From Curvibacter microcysteis (GTDB lineage Bacteria; Pseudomonadota; Gammaproteobacteria; Burkholderiales; Burkholderiaceae_C): DNA of 64,000 bases. A model generated the notes under the pieces. It was given only the letters and a program-made list of their open reading frames with translations. It ran no database searches and was not told where the DNA came from. This document shows, one piece after another, positions 1-9,045 of the stretch (positions within the stretch are counted from its first letter, which is position 1; the number at the start of each line of letters is the position of its first letter). A program made the position numbers and the translations under genes. The stretch covers positions 1 to 64,000 of the forward strand of contig NZ_JAQSIO010000002.1 in assembly GCF_028649455.1 (NCBI RefSeq), written 5' to 3'.

Positions 1-1099
1 CCACTTCGCTTTGCTCGGCCTGGGCCAGCTCGGCGATCGCGTGCACGGCGGCGATTTCCATCTCGACCGTGATGGTCGAAGCGCCCGCATCCAGCGCGCC
101 GCGGAAGATGTACGGGAAGCACAAAAGATTGTTGACTTGGTTGGGAAAGTCCGACCTCCCCGTGGCCATGATGGCGTCGTCGCGCACCGCCTTGACTTCC
201 TCGGGCAGGATCTCGGGCGTCGGGTTGGCCATCGCGAAAATCAGCGGCTTGGCGGCCATCTTGGCGACCATCTCGGGCTTGAGCACGCCACCGGCGGACA
301 GGCCCAGGAAGACATCCGCGCCTTCGATGATCTGGCTCAGGGTGCGGGCCTCGGTCTTTTGGGCGAACTGGATCTTGTCCTCGTCCATCAGCTCGGTGCG
401 GCCTTCGTAGACCACGCCCGCCAGGTCGGTGACGAAGATGTTCTCGCGCGGCAGGCCCAGCTTGAGCAGCAGGCTCAGGCAGGCCAGGGCCGCGGCGCCG
501 GCCCCCGAGGTGACCAGCTTGACGTCCTGGATGTCCTTGCCCACGACCTTCAGGCCGTTGAGCAGGGCCGCGCCCACCACGACGGCGGTGCCGTGCTGGT
601 CGTCGTGGAAGACGGGGATCTTCATGCGTTCGCGCAGCTTGCGCTCGACGTAGAAGCAGTCGGGGGCCTTGATGTCTTCGAGGTTGATGCCACCGAAGGT
701 GGGCTCGAGCGAGGCAATGATGTCGACCAGCTTGTCCAGGTCTTTTTGTTCATCGATTTCGATGTCGAACACATCGATGCCGGCGAACTTCTTGAACAAC
801 ACGCCCTTGCCTTCCATGACGGGCTTGGCGGCCAGCGGGCCGATGTTGCCCAGACCGAGCACGGCGGTGCCGTTGGTGATCACGGCCACCAGGTTGCCGC
901 GGCTGGTGTATTTGAAAGCGGCGTTGGGGTCTTTGACGATTTCTTCACAAGGCGCAGCCACGCCAGGCGAATAGGCCAGGGCCAGGTCGTGTTGGTTGAC
1001 CAATTGCTTGGTGGCCGCGATGGCCACTTTGCCGGGGGTCGGGAGGGCGTGGTAGTTCAATGCGGCCTGTCGCTGGTCGCCGGTGGTGTTGTGCTTCAT
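1..1099 (-). CDS. maeB: NADP-dependent malic enzyme, N-terminal part (runs off left edge)
   Basis: Reading the minus strand from the ATG at 1099 gives an uninterrupted frame to the window edge (366 codons) that begins [20 protein letters not shown]. It shows the malic enzyme N-terminal and NAD-binding domains in order: an [12 protein letters not shown] segment, [23 protein letters not shown], the FDIEIDE metal-binding stretch, [11 protein letters not shown], and a [10 protein letters not shown] nucleotide-binding loop. The enzyme decarboxylates malate to pyruvate with NADP reduction. Bacterial MaeB proteins carry a C-terminal phosphotransacetylase-like domain; that part would lie beyond position 1 and cannot be checked. 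Its stop is not in the window. The start overlaps the stop of a small upstream frame by ATGA. Confidence 0.93.
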   Translation of the reverse strand, partial: MKHNTTGDQRQAALNYHALPTPGKVAIAATKQLVNQHDLALAYSPGVAAPCEEIVKDPNAAFKYTSRGNLVAVITNGTAVLGLGNIGPLAAKPVMEGKGVLFKKFAGIDVFDIEIDEQKDLDKLVDIIASLEPTFGGINLEDIKAPDCFYVERKLRERMKIPVFHDDQHGTAVVVGAALLNGLKVVGKDIQDVKLVTSGAGAAALACLSLLLKLGLPRENIFVTDLAGVVYEGRTELMDEDKIQFAQKTEARTLSQIIEGADVFLGLSAGGVLKPEMVAKMAAKPLIFAMANPTPEILPEEVKAVRDDAIMATGRSDFPNQVNNLLCFPYIFRGALDAGASTITVEMEIAAVHAIAELAQAEQSEV

Positions 1100-1284
1100 G
1101 GGCGTTGGGAGGGGGCTGAAAAGGGGCTGAGGGGCTCGGCCTCTGGGGGCGTTGGCGTCGGGTGGGGCACCTGGGGCAGGCGTTGTCTGCGTTGCACCAG
1201 CGCCTCCAGGCTCAGTGCTTCGTCAAAGGCGTTGTGCCATTTGGCGGCCGTGGGCTGGGGGAGAGGCGGGGCGGGGCGGGGCAT
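1096..1284 (-). CDS. possible small protein upstream of and coupled to maeB
   Basis: A 62-codon minus-strand frame ends with TGA inside the ATGA that also holds the maeB start codon, an arrangement usual for translationally coupled genes. The central stretch ([19 protein letters not shown]) has mixed hydrophobic and charged residues and mostly G or C in third codon positions; both ends are Pro-rich. No clear ribosome binding site precedes the ATG at 1284, and the frame stays open upstream almost to the end of the neighbouring receptor gene, so the start is uncertain. I do not recognise a family. It may be a leader, a real small protein or chance. Confidence 0.3.
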   Translation of the reverse strand: MPRPAPPLPQPTAAKWHNAFDEALSLEALVQRRQRLPQVPHPTPTPPEAEPLSPFSAPSQRP

Positions 1285-1381
1285 GGGGCTGACGGGTGGG
1301 GCGGTGGAACCCAGGGCATCCTGGGGCGCCCGCCCCGGGGCACTGGGGCTCGGGGCGGCAGGTCCTTGCTGGGGGCGGTCT

Positions 1382-2365
1382 TCAGTCGGCGCTCTCGCCG
1401 GCGTCCCTGATCACCTTGCTCCAGCGCTGCAGTTCGGCTTCGACAAACTTCCTGTGCTCGACCGGCTCCAGGCGGGCGTCCGTCACCACGCGCACCCCCA
1501 GGGCTTCTTGGCGCTTGATGAGTTCGGGGTCCTTGAGGGCGCTGCGCAAAGCGGTGTTCAGTTTGGCCAGCACCGCGGCGGGCGTGCCTCTGGGGGCGTA
1601 GAGACCGTGCCAGACGGTCATTTCAAAGCCTGCCAGACCCGCTTCGGCCAGGGTGGGTGCCTGGGCCAGTGCTGGCAGGGGCAGCTTTTGCTTGCTCGTG
1701 ACGCCAAACAGCTTGATCTTCTTGGCCTCGATCTGGGGCACCGCGTTGGTGGCCTGCTCACACATCAAATCGACCTGGCCGCCCATGAGGTCGGTCATGG
1801 CGGGCGCCGTGCCTTTGTAGGGCACCGGGATCATCTTGGACGCCAGGCTGGCCTGCAGCAGCAGGCCGCACAGGTGCGAGGCGGAGCCGACGCCCGCGTT
1901 GGCGATGTTGACCTTGCCCTCGTTGGCAGCGATCCATTTGCGCAGTTCGGCGAACTGGTTGACTGGCAGGCTCGGGCGACCGACCAGGGTTGAGGGGGCT
2001 TCGTTGATCAAGCCCAGGGGCTCGAAATCCTCGGGCACCTTGTAAGGCAGTTTCTTGTAGAGCGCGGGGGCTGTGGCCATGCCAATGTGGTGTACCAACA
2101 GGGTGTAGCCATCGGGGGCGGCCCGTGCCACGCGGGCCGATCCGATGGTGCCGCCGGCGCCGGCGGTGTTGTCGACGATGACGGTCTGAGCCAAGGGCTT
2201 GCGCAGCGCGTCGGCCAGGTCCCGTGCAATCTTGTCGCTGGGGCCGCCCGCCGCAAAGGGGACGACCAGCACCACCGGCTTGTCCGGGTAGTCTGCCCAG
2301 GCAAAGTGGCTGGCGGTGAGCAGGGTCGCGGCTGCGGCCACGCCCTTGAGGTTCCAAATGCCCAT
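1382..2365 (-). CDS. Bug-family tripartite tricarboxylate transporter solute-binding protein
   Basis: A 327-residue exported receptor. Residues 1-24 form a signal peptide ending AWA before DYPDKP. The Bug hallmarks follow: VPFAAGGPSD near residue 36, NTAGAGGTIG, an ANAGVGSASHL segment and VPYKGTAPAMTDLMGGQVD. Such proteins bind a carboxylate in the periplasm and hand it to a TctA/TctB permease; no permease gene is present here. It lies 33 bp downstream of the tartrate dehydratase gene on the same strand, so D-tartrate or a related dicarboxylate is the likely ligand; this is inferred from position only. Confidence 0.93.
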   Translation of the reverse strand: MGIWNLKGVAAAATLLTASHFAWADYPDKPVVLVVPFAAGGPSDKIARDLADALRKPLAQTVIVDNTAGAGGTIGSARVARAAPDGYTLLVHHIGMATAPALYKKLPYKVPEDFEPLGLINEAPSTLVGRPSLPVNQFAELRKWIAANEGKVNIANAGVGSASHLCGLLLQASLASKMIPVPYKGTAPAMTDLMGGQVDLMCEQATNAVPQIEAKKIKLFGVTSKQKLPLPALAQAPTLAEAGLAGFEMTVWHGLYAPRGTPAAVLAKLNTALRSALKDPELIKRQEALGVRVVTDARLEPVEHRKFVEAELQRWSKVIRDAGESAD

Positions 2366-2398
2366 GATGTTGTCTCCTTTGTGGTGGCGCTGGCAGGG

Positions 2399-3565
2399 TC
2401 AGGCGGACAGGGTTTGCATGTGGGCAAACAGGTCGGCCTTGCCCTCGAAGCCGATACCTGGCAGGTCTGGCAGGGTCACATGACCGTCGATGACCTTGAC
2501 GCCGTCCGGGAAGCCGCCAAAAGGCTGGAACAGGTCCGGATAGGATTCGTTGCCGCCCAGGCCCAGGCCGGCCGCGATGTTCAGTGACATCTGGTGCCCG
2601 CCGTGCGGGATGCAGCGGCTGGCCGACCAGCCGTGTTCCCTGAGCATGTCCAGCGTGCGCAGGTACTCGACCAGGCCATAGCTCAGGGCGCAGTCGAATT
2701 GCAGCCAGTCGCGGTCCGGGCGCATGCCACCGTAGCGGATCAGGTTGCGCGCGTCTTGCATGGAGAACAGGTCTTCGCCGGTGGCCATGGGGTTTTTGTA
2801 GTAGTTGCGCAGCGTGGCCTGCAGCTCGAAGTCCAGCGGGTCACCCGGCTCTTCGTACCAGAACAGGTCGTATTGGGACAAGGCCTTGGCGTACTGGATG
2901 GCGGTGTCCAGGTCAAAGCGGCCGTTGGCATCGACGCACAGCTTCTGGCCGTCTTGCAGCACGCTCAGGATCGAGTCAATGCGGCGCAGGTCTTCGTCCA
3001 GCGAGGCGCCACCAATCTTCTTCTTGACCACGGTGTAGCCGCGGTCGATGTAGCTGCGCATCTCGTCTTTGAGCTGGTTGTGGTCCTGGCCCGGGTAGTA
3101 GTAGCCACCGGCTGCGTAGACAAAGATCTTGCGGTTGGCCTGACCGTCGCCATAGCGATCCGCCAGCAGTTGGAACAGGGGCTTTTGCTCGATCTTGGCG
3201 ACCGCATCCCAGACCGCCATGTCGATGGTGCCAATGGCCACTGAGCGCTCGCCATGGCCACCAGGCTTCTCGTTGGTGAACATGGTGTTCCAGATCTTGT
3301 GCGGGCACAGGTTCTTACCGCTGTCGTCGATCAGGCTGTCGGGTTGGGCTTCGAGCACACGGGGGATGAAGCGCTCGCGCATCAGCTTGCCTTGGCCGTA
3401 GCGACCGTTCGAGTTGAAGCCATAGCCCACCACCGGTTTGCCATCGCGGATCACGTCGGTGATCACGGCCACCAGGCTCAGCGTCATCTTGCTGAAGTCG
3501 ATGTAGGCATTGCGGATGGGCGAACTGATGGGCAGAGTGATCTCTCGGATATCAACGATCTTCAT
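2399..3565 (-). CDS. tarD: D(-)-tartrate dehydratase, enolase superfamily
   Basis: A 388-residue mandelate-racemase-group enolase-superfamily protein. The residues known for Bradyrhizobium TarD (acid/base Lys184 and His322, metal ligands Asp213, Glu239, Glu265) reappear exactly one position earlier: K183 in VVKKKIGG, H321 in CIPHGGH, D212 in VDANGRF, E238 in WYEEP and E264 in TGEDLF. The enzyme would dehydrate D-tartrate to oxaloacetate in the cytoplasm. The gene heads a two-gene unit with a Bug receptor and is divergent from a LysR regulator, which fits substrate-induced expression. Other acid-sugar dehydratases are alternatives, but the residue pattern and length fit TarD best. Confidence 0.88.
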   Translation of the reverse strand: MKIVDIREITLPISSPIRNAYIDFSKMTLSLVAVITDVIRDGKPVVGYGFNSNGRYGQGKLMRERFIPRVLEAQPDSLIDDSGKNLCPHKIWNTMFTNEKPGGHGERSVAIGTIDMAVWDAVAKIEQKPLFQLLADRYGDGQANRKIFVYAAGGYYYPGQDHNQLKDEMRSYIDRGYTVVKKKIGGASLDEDLRRIDSILSVLQDGQKLCVDANGRFDLDTAIQYAKALSQYDLFWYEEPGDPLDFELQATLRNYYKNPMATGEDLFSMQDARNLIRYGGMRPDRDWLQFDCALSYGLVEYLRTLDMLREHGWSASRCIPHGGHQMSLNIAAGLGLGGNESYPDLFQPFGGFPDGVKVIDGHVTLPDLPGIGFEGKADLFAHMQTLSA

Positions 3566-3672
3566 GCGGGTCTCCTGGTGAGTTGGTTGCTTGAGGACCG
3601 CTATGATCTTTGGCCGCAGCGCGCTTGACCAATGCTGTTTTTCTTCTCTTCGATGCTTTCAAAGCACTGCCC

Positions 3673-4620
3673 ATGAACCTCTCTTGGCTTGATGATTTCC
3701 TGGCCCTTTCGGCCACTGGTAATTTTTCGCGCGCCGCCGATGAGCGACACATGACCCAGCCCGCTTTTGGTCGACGGGTTAAGGCGTTGGAAGAGTGGAT
3801 GGGTACTGATTTGTTCGACCGCAGTTCTCAACCCGTGCGGCTCACGGAGGCGGGGCTGTGGTTTCAACAGATCGCGCAGGATTTGCTGGACCAAGTGGCG
3901 CGCATCCCGGGAGAGGCCTGTGCTGTGGCCGAGGCAAACGCCAACGTCCTGAAGCTGGCGGCCACGCATGCCCTCTCGTTTTCGTTTGTGCCCGGCTGGC
4001 TGCGGCAGTATGAGTCCTTGACGACGCAATGCACGGTGCAGCTGGGTTCGGATGTTCTGCAACGCTGTGAGGCCTTGTTGGAACAGAGTAAGGTGCAGTT
4101 CTGTCTGTGCCACGCCCATGCTCAAGTGCCCGGCCGCTTGGATCTGCTGGGCTTCGCTTCGGTGCAGGTGGGAACTGACGTCTTGATGCCGGTCAGCGCT
4201 CCCGATGCCAACGGCAAGGCAATCCATCCACTGCAGGGGGAAGCCGGGCCTGTGGCCTGGCTCAGTTACAGCGCTGAATCTGGATTGGGTCGAATTCTGC
4301 GGGAAACCCGGGATCTGTCGCAGGCCAAGATGGCGACCCACACGGTTTTCTCGGCTCATCTCGCCTCTGTCCTGAGAACCCTGGTTCTGGATGGGCGAGG
4401 TTTGGCTTGGTTGCCCCAAAGCCTTATCAAGGAGGACCTTGCTGCTGGTCGCATGGTGCCGGCCGCAGCCGCCCTGTGGAGTTTGGAGCTGGAGATCCGC
4501 CTGTACCGAGCTCAGGGCGTGCTGGGCAAAGCCGCTGAATCCCTCTGGGCCGAGGTCTCCGCGGGACATGTGGGTTCCATCGCCGCTGCGGGCGAGGCCC
4601 CAGGCCCTCTCAGTCCGTGA
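3673..4620 (+). CDS. LysR-family regulator, probably of the D-tartrate genes
   Basis: A 315-residue LysR protein. The winged helix-turn-helix spans about residues 4-60 (FLALSATGNFSRAADERHMTQPAFGRRVKALEEW). I start at the ATG at 3673 because MNLSWLDDFL is the normal LysR N-terminus, whereas the in-frame ATG at 3610 adds 21 residues and would run into the divergent promoter. The C-terminal substrate-binding domain carries short motifs such as LAWLPQSLI near the end. It is divergent from the tartrate dehydratase gene with about 107 bp between the start codons, the usual place for a LysR operator. Confidence 0.9.
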   Translation: MNLSWLDDFLALSATGNFSRAADERHMTQPAFGRRVKALEEWMGTDLFDRSSQPVRLTEAGLWFQQIAQDLLDQVARIPGEACAVAEANANVLKLAATHALSFSFVPGWLRQYESLTTQCTVQLGSDVLQRCEALLEQSKVQFCLCHAHAQVPGRLDLLGFASVQVGTDVLMPVSAPDANGKAIHPLQGEAGPVAWLSYSAESGLGRILRETRDLSQAKMATHTVFSAHLASVLRTLVLDGRGLAWLPQSLIKEDLAAGRMVPAAAALWSLELEIRLYRAQGVLGKAAESLWAEVSAGHVGSIAAAGEAPGPLSP

Positions 4621-4638
4621 CGGAAGCGTCGCCCCTCC

Positions 4639-5166
4639 TCAGACCTCGCCGCGCTGGCGGCGGGCCTGCGCGATCAGGCCCTCCAGCCATTCCTGGTGCC
4701 CATTGATCATGGGGTTGGGCTTGGCGCAGGCCAATTCGACGGCGGGGGCGCCTTTCTGGGTCTCCTGCGTCAAGATGCGCACCCGGCCGCCCGCCAGGTC
4801 TTCCACCAACCAGGCGTGGTGCACATCCAGGCGGTCGGCCGCGCCAGGCTCACCGGCCCAGCCATGCCAGGCCACACGACCAGGCTGCCCCTCCGAAGGG
4901 GGCACGAACTCATTGCAGCGCGCCTGCACGGGGAAGCCAAAGGTCTCGAAGTCAAAGCGATCGCCATTGGCCAACACGGGGCCGCGGTCACCATGGAAGC
5001 GCACGTTGGCCGAGTTGGCGTAGTACGTCGGCCACAAGGAGGGCGTGATCAGCAGCGGCCAGACCTCGGCGGCGCTCAGGCCGGCGGCGATGAGCTCGTT
5101 GGAGCAGTAGTTGTCGGTGGTGCCCGGGACATAGCCCTCGGGCCAAAGAATGGCGTTTTGTTGCAT
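4639..5166 (-). CDS. SRPBCC (START-like) family protein
   Basis: A 175-residue protein with the SRPBCC pattern: an N-terminal strand, the helix segment LSAAEVWPLLITPSLWPTYYANSANVRF, then strands around GDRFDFETFGFPVQARCNEF and RVAWHGWAG, and a C-terminal helix ending at MINGHQEWLEGLIAQARR. These helix-grip folds form hydrophobic ligand pockets and include polyketide cyclase-like and ATPase-activator-like proteins; the function here cannot be assigned. It is convergent with the LysR gene before it (18 bp apart) and divergent from the LysR gene at 5288, which may regulate it. Confidence 0.8.
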   Translation of the reverse strand: MQQNAILWPEGYVPGTTDNYCSNELIAAGLSAAEVWPLLITPSLWPTYYANSANVRFHGDRGPVLANGDRFDFETFGFPVQARCNEFVPPSEGQPGRVAWHGWAGEPGAADRLDVHHAWLVEDLAGGRVRILTQETQKGAPAVELACAKPNPMINGHQEWLEGLIAQARRQRGEV

Positions 5167-5287
5167 GGGAAAGCGCTCTCAAACAGTCAGGGTTCGGGCG
5201 GACAACAGGGTGTCGTCCGCAAGGATGTGAATGATGGAGAGGGTTGATCCATAAATCCAATCGTAGTTTTGTATAAAAATCATCAGA

Positions 5288-6217
5288 ATGGCTGATATCA
5301 GAACCCTGGACCTCAACCTCCTGAAGGCCTTTGATGCCTTGATGGACGAGCGCAGCGTCACCCGTGCAGCGGCCCGGTTGGCGCTGACGCAACCTGCTGT
5401 CAGCGGCATGCTCACCCGCTTGCGGGAGGCTTTCAACGACCCCTTGTTTGTGCGCAGCGCCCGCGGTGTGGTGCCAACGGCGCGCGCCGAGTCCCTGGCC
5501 CCTGCCGTGCGCCAGGTGCTGGTGGAGGTGGCTGCCATGCTGCAACCTTTGAGTTTCGATCCCGCCACGGCGACCTTGACCTTGAGTGTGGCCGCGACCG
5601 ACTACGCGCTGCGTGCCGTCGTGTTACCTTGGCTGGGGGCGCTGCAGGCGCAGGCGCCCCTGGTCCGCGTGGCCGTGCGCCCCATCGACGAGGGCCGCAT
5701 CGCGGCCCAACTCGAGCGCGGCGAGGTGGACCTGGCGCTGACCACCCCTCAGGCGGCACTGCCGGATTCCCATGCTCGCCACCTGTTTGAGGAGCGCTAC
5801 GTGGTGGTCGCGCGCCGCGATCACCCTGCGCTGGCCGATGGGCCGATGACGCTGGACACTTTTTGTGCGCTGGATCACGCACTGGTCTCTTATGGCGGCG
5901 CTCCGTTTGAAGGCATCACCGACCGTTCGCTGGCCGAGCTGGGACGCCAGCGCCGGGTGGCCGTGTCGGTGGGCAGCTTCTTGATGCTGCCGGAGTTGAT
6001 CCGCCGCACTGACCTGATCGCGGTGGCCCCAGCGCGCTTGATCACGCCCGAAAGTGGCCTGCTCACCTGGGCGCCTCCGCTGGCGATCCCCGGCTTCACC
6101 AAGCTCGCGGTGTGGCACGAACGGAACCACCGCGATGCCGGGCAGCGCTGGGCGCGTGAGGTCTTGTTCGAGGCCTGTCGCGACCAGGCTCGAACCGAGC
6201 CCCTCACCGGATCTTGA
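5288..6217 (+). CDS. LysR-family regulator
   Basis: A 309-residue LysR protein of the NodD/LinR-like branch. The HTH is in residues 7-65: LNLLKAFDALMDERSVTRAA, then a TQPAVSGMLTRLREAF recognition region. The effector domain includes the short motif RRDHPAL, characteristic of this branch. It is divergent from the SRPBCC gene across 121 bp of relatively AT-rich DNA (5167-5287), and its 3' end overlaps the convergent dehydrogenase gene by 14 bp. Its target is probably the SRPBCC gene or the flanking genes; this is inference from position. Confidence 0.9.
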   Translation: MADIRTLDLNLLKAFDALMDERSVTRAAARLALTQPAVSGMLTRLREAFNDPLFVRSARGVVPTARAESLAPAVRQVLVEVAAMLQPLSFDPATATLTLSVAATDYALRAVVLPWLGALQAQAPLVRVAVRPIDEGRIAAQLERGEVDLALTTPQAALPDSHARHLFEERYVVVARRDHPALADGPMTLDTFCALDHALVSYGGAPFEGITDRSLAELGRQRRVAVSVGSFLMLPELIRRTDLIAVAPARLITPESGLLTWAPPLAIPGFTKLAVWHERNHRDAGQRWAREVLFEACRDQARTEPLTGS

Positions 6218-7205
6218 CGACCACCTTCCCTTTGGCCCGACCCAGCGCCAAATAGGCCAAGGCCTCCTTGGCCTGGTCGAAGGGGAAGACCTGGTCGATG
6301 ACTGGGCGGATACTGCCCGCGCTGAGCAGCTCGCCGATGCGGGCCAGCTGAGCGCTATCGGGGCGCACGAACAAAAAGCCGTAGTCAATCTGTTTCTGCC
6401 GAGACCGCTGGATGATCTGGCGGCTCATCAGGCCGAACACCAGCTTCAGGATGACATTGAGCTTCCTGGCTTCGGCAAAGCGGGCATCCAGCGGGCCCAC
6501 GAGCGAGACGATCCGGCCGCCCGGCTTGAGGATGTTCAGTGACTTTTCGATGGCATCGCCCTTGACGGTGCCCAGCACGGCGTCGTAGCCGCGCAGCACT
6601 TGCGAGAAGTCCTGCACTTTGTAGTCGATGATCTCGTTGGCGCCCAGGCTGCGGACCAGCTCGATGTTGCCCGCGCTGACCGTGGTGCCCACCTGGGCGC
6701 CCAGGTGGTGAGCCAGCTGGATGGCCAAGGTCCCGATGCCGCCCGAGCCCGCCGGGATGAACACCTTTTGACCAGGGCGCAGTTGGAGGCGCTCCGTCAT
6801 CGCTTGCCACGCGGTCAGCGCCACCATGGGCACCGAGGCCGCCTGCACAAAATCAAGGTGCGGTGGCTTCAGCGCTGCCGCGCTTTCCGGCACGGCCGCG
6901 AACTCGGCCAGAGACCCCTTGCCCGAGTCAAACAGGCTGGCATAGACCTCATCACCGGGTTTGAAGCGCGTCACGCGGCTGCCCACGGCCACCACCAGAC
7001 CCGCCAGATCGCTGCCCAGGGTCGCCGGGAACGTGAAGTGCAGGATCGGCTTGAAGGTGCCTGCCGTGACCATGTTGTCGATGGGGTTCACGGCGGCGGC
7101 GTGGACCTGAACCAGCATCTCGTCTGGCTGCAGCGTGGGTGGCTCCACCTCGCTGAACCCGATGTCGGGCGACTTGCCGTAGCGTTGGAAGGTGAGTGCT
7201 TTCAT
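6204..7205 (-). CDS. zinc-independent MDR quinone-oxidoreductase-like NADP-dependent dehydrogenase
   Basis: A 333-residue medium-chain dehydrogenase/reductase. The N-terminal GroES-like domain has HAAAVNPIDNMVTAG and FPATLGSDLAG; the Rossmann domain has the glycine loop GSGGIGTLAIQLAHHLGA and SLGANEIIDY, and the C-terminus reads ALGRAKGKVVVKI. No catalytic or structural zinc cysteines are present, which places it with quinone oxidoreductases. The ATG at 7205 starts the conserved MKALTFQRYG; longer in-frame starts would run into the upstream hydrolase gene. It lies 53 bp downstream of the alpha/beta hydrolase gene and could be cotranscribed. Confidence 0.9.
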   Translation of the reverse strand: MKALTFQRYGKSPDIGFSEVEPPTLQPDEMLVQVHAAAVNPIDNMVTAGTFKPILHFTFPATLGSDLAGLVVAVGSRVTRFKPGDEVYASLFDSGKGSLAEFAAVPESAAALKPPHLDFVQAASVPMVALTAWQAMTERLQLRPGQKVFIPAGSGGIGTLAIQLAHHLGAQVGTTVSAGNIELVRSLGANEIIDYKVQDFSQVLRGYDAVLGTVKGDAIEKSLNILKPGGRIVSLVGPLDARFAEARKLNVILKLVFGLMSRQIIQRSRQKQIDYGFLFVRPDSAQLARIGELLSAGSIRPVIDQVFPFDQAKEALAYLALGRAKGKVVVKIR

Positions 7206-7258
7206 GTCTGCTTTCGTGTTCTTGGGGTCTCGGAGGGGGGCTGGCTCAGCCGCGGTGC

Positions 7259-8224
7259 TCAGTGGGACAGGAAGGCCCGTGCCTTGGGCACGAAGTCTTC
7301 GTGGTACTGGAAGATGCCGCCGTGCCCGGCGTCCGGGTAGAGGATCAGCTGTGCATGGGGCAGCCGCTGTGCCAGGTCGCGTGAGTTGTCCGTGGGCACC
7401 ATCCGGTCGTCCTCGCCATTGGCCACCAGCACCGGTTGTTGGATGACCGAGAGGGCGGCCGGGCGCTTCTGTCCCCAGGCGGCCAGTGCCTGCAGCTGCG
7501 ACACATAGGCCCACAGGCTGATGTCGGCATCGCGGTGGTCTGTGCGCTCCTGCAAGCGCTGGAGAAAGGCCTGGCCGGATTGGATGCCTTCGGCAGTGCG
7601 GGTGAAGAAGAGGTACTGCTTCGGGTCCTGGCCCGTCAGCGTGGCCCGGACGAGGTCGTAGTTGGCCACCGCCGCCACCGTGCTGATGCCCGCGCCCCCG
7701 GCGGGGCCGGTGCCTGCCAGGATCATCTTGCGCACCCGTTGAGGTTCCCGGAGCACGATCTCTTGTGAAATCATCCCGCCCATCGAAAAGCCAAACAGGT
7801 CGACCTGCTGGAGCCCCTTGGCGTCCATGAAGCGGAGGGCGTCGTCGGCCATTTGTTCGATCGTGTTGGCCGGGGCGCCGGTGGAGGCCCCCACGCCTCG
7901 GTTGTCGAAGGCAATGACGTGGTGTTGGGCGGCCAGCCCATCGACGATGCGCGGGTCCCAGTGGTCCAGCACGGCGGCCAGGTGGGCGAGCAGCAGCACC
8001 GGCGTGCCACCGTGGTGTTGGCCGAGTTCGCGGTAGGCGAAGGTTACGTCGCCGGCCGTGACCTGGCGCGTCGGAACGTGCTTCCAGGTCTCGCCTTGCG
8101 CCTGCTGAGCCACCAGAGGCCGCTCGCTGAGGGCGGGGGGGTCACCCGCGCAGGTGTTGGCGCTGACCAGGGCGCCAGACAGCACCAGCGCAAAGAACCT
8201 TGATTTGAAAAAGAGGCGGTGCAT
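7259..8224 (-). CDS. exported alpha/beta hydrolase
   Basis: A 321-residue alpha/beta-hydrolase fold protein with an N-terminal signal peptide (MHRLFFKSRFFALVLSGALV, cleavage likely near NTCAG). The nucleophile elbow GFSMGG lies near residue 145, a conserved FDNRGVGAS strand-loop precedes it, the acid residue is probably in NGEDDRMVP and the histidine in DAGHGGIFQYHEDF. It resembles arylesterase, haloperoxidase and 3-oxoadipate enol-lactonase type hydrolases, but most of those are cytoplasmic; the signal sequence suggests a periplasmic role. It is located between an SDR gene and an MDR gene on the same strand. Confidence 0.87.
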   Translation of the reverse strand: MHRLFFKSRFFALVLSGALVSANTCAGDPPALSERPLVAQQAQGETWKHVPTRQVTAGDVTFAYRELGQHHGGTPVLLLAHLAAVLDHWDPRIVDGLAAQHHVIAFDNRGVGASTGAPANTIEQMADDALRFMDAKGLQQVDLFGFSMGGMISQEIVLREPQRVRKMILAGTGPAGGAGISTVAAVANYDLVRATLTGQDPKQYLFFTRTAEGIQSGQAFLQRLQERTDHRDADISLWAYVSQLQALAAWGQKRPAALSVIQQPVLVANGEDDRMVPTDNSRDLAQRLPHAQLILYPDAGHGGIFQYHEDFVPKARAFLSH

Positions 8225-8256
8225 CGCAGGGCTCCAAGGGGGGCGGCGTGCTGGGC

Positions 8257-9045
8257 TCAGGCCTGGGCGCGGTAGCGGTCGGCCGCATGGGCCTGCCGGA
8301 TGTCCGACAGCAGGCCTTGGCGTGCGCCGTCCAGGGCGTCCCAGCGTTGGGCCACATGGAGTGGCGGGATGGTGACGAGTTCGCGGCGGTCGTAGCCGAT
8401 CAGCGCCGCGTCGACCAACTCGTCCACCGCCATGACCTCGGGGAGGGTGTTGATGTCCACGCCGGCGCGCTGCCAGATCTCGGTGCGCGTGGCCGCCGGC
8501 AGCACCGCTTGCACATAGACCCCCTTGGGCGACAGCTCCACGTTCAAGCCTTGTGACAGGAACAACACGAAAGCCTTGGTCGCGCCATACAAGGTCATGC
8601 CGAACTCGGGCGCCAAGCCCACCACGGAGCCGATGTTCACGATGGCGCCGGTGCCAGCCTGTGCCAGGCGTGGCGCCACGGCGGCGGCCAGCCGAGCCAC
8701 GGCCGTGGTGTTGAGGGTGATCAGCTGGTCGATGTCGGCTGCGCTCAGTTGCAGGAAGCCGCCGGACTGGGCCATGCCGGCGTTGTTGATCAGGACGCCG
8801 ATGCGCGCGTCCTCGCGCAGGCGGGCTTCGACCGCGGCCAGGTCAGCCGGCTGTGTGAGGTCGGCTGGCAGCACATCGACCGACACCCCGTGGGCCTGGC
8901 GCAAGCCAGCCGCCAGGGCATCGAGCCGGGACTGGTCGCGCGCGACCAGCACCAAAGGGTGGCCGCGCTGGGCGAAGCGCTCGGCGTAGACAGCGCCAAT
9001 GCCGCTGGAGGCGCCGGTGACGAGGACGGTGGGGAGGGTGGTCAT
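8257..9045 (-). CDS. SDR-family NAD(P)-dependent oxidoreductase
   Basis: A 262-residue classical short-chain dehydrogenase. The cofactor loop is TGASSGIGAVYAERFA, the NNAG motif is in VLINNAGMAQSGG, and the catalytic Ser and YxxxK are in IVNIGSVVGLAPEFGMTLYG followed by ATKAF. Starting at 9045 gives the expected MTTLPTVLVTGASSG; an ATG at 9066 would add seven residues. It is divergent from a TetR gene, and a 20-bp dyad lies between them, so repression by that TetR protein is likely. The substrate is unknown. Confidence 0.9.
   Translation of the reverse strand: MTTLPTVLVTGASSGIGAVYAERFAQRGHPLVLVARDQSRLDALAAGLRQAHGVSVDVLPADLTQPADLAAVEARLREDARIGVLINNAGMAQSGGFLQLSAADIDQLITLNTTAVARLAAAVAPRLAQAGTGAIVNIGSVVGLAPEFGMTLYGATKAFVLFLSQGLNVELSPKGVYVQAVLPAATRTEIWQRAGVDINTLPEVMAVDELVDAALIGYDRRELVTIPPLHVAQRWDALDGARQGLLSDIRQAHAADRYRAQA

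Noticed and set aside
11-1993. Plus-strand 660-codon open frame
   Set aside because: Antisense to malic enzyme and the Bug receptor, both of which show clear family motifs; composition is that of a shadow frame.
3610-3672. Longer start for the first LysR gene
   Set aside because: Adds 21 residues before the conserved LysR N-terminus and occupies the divergent promoter region.
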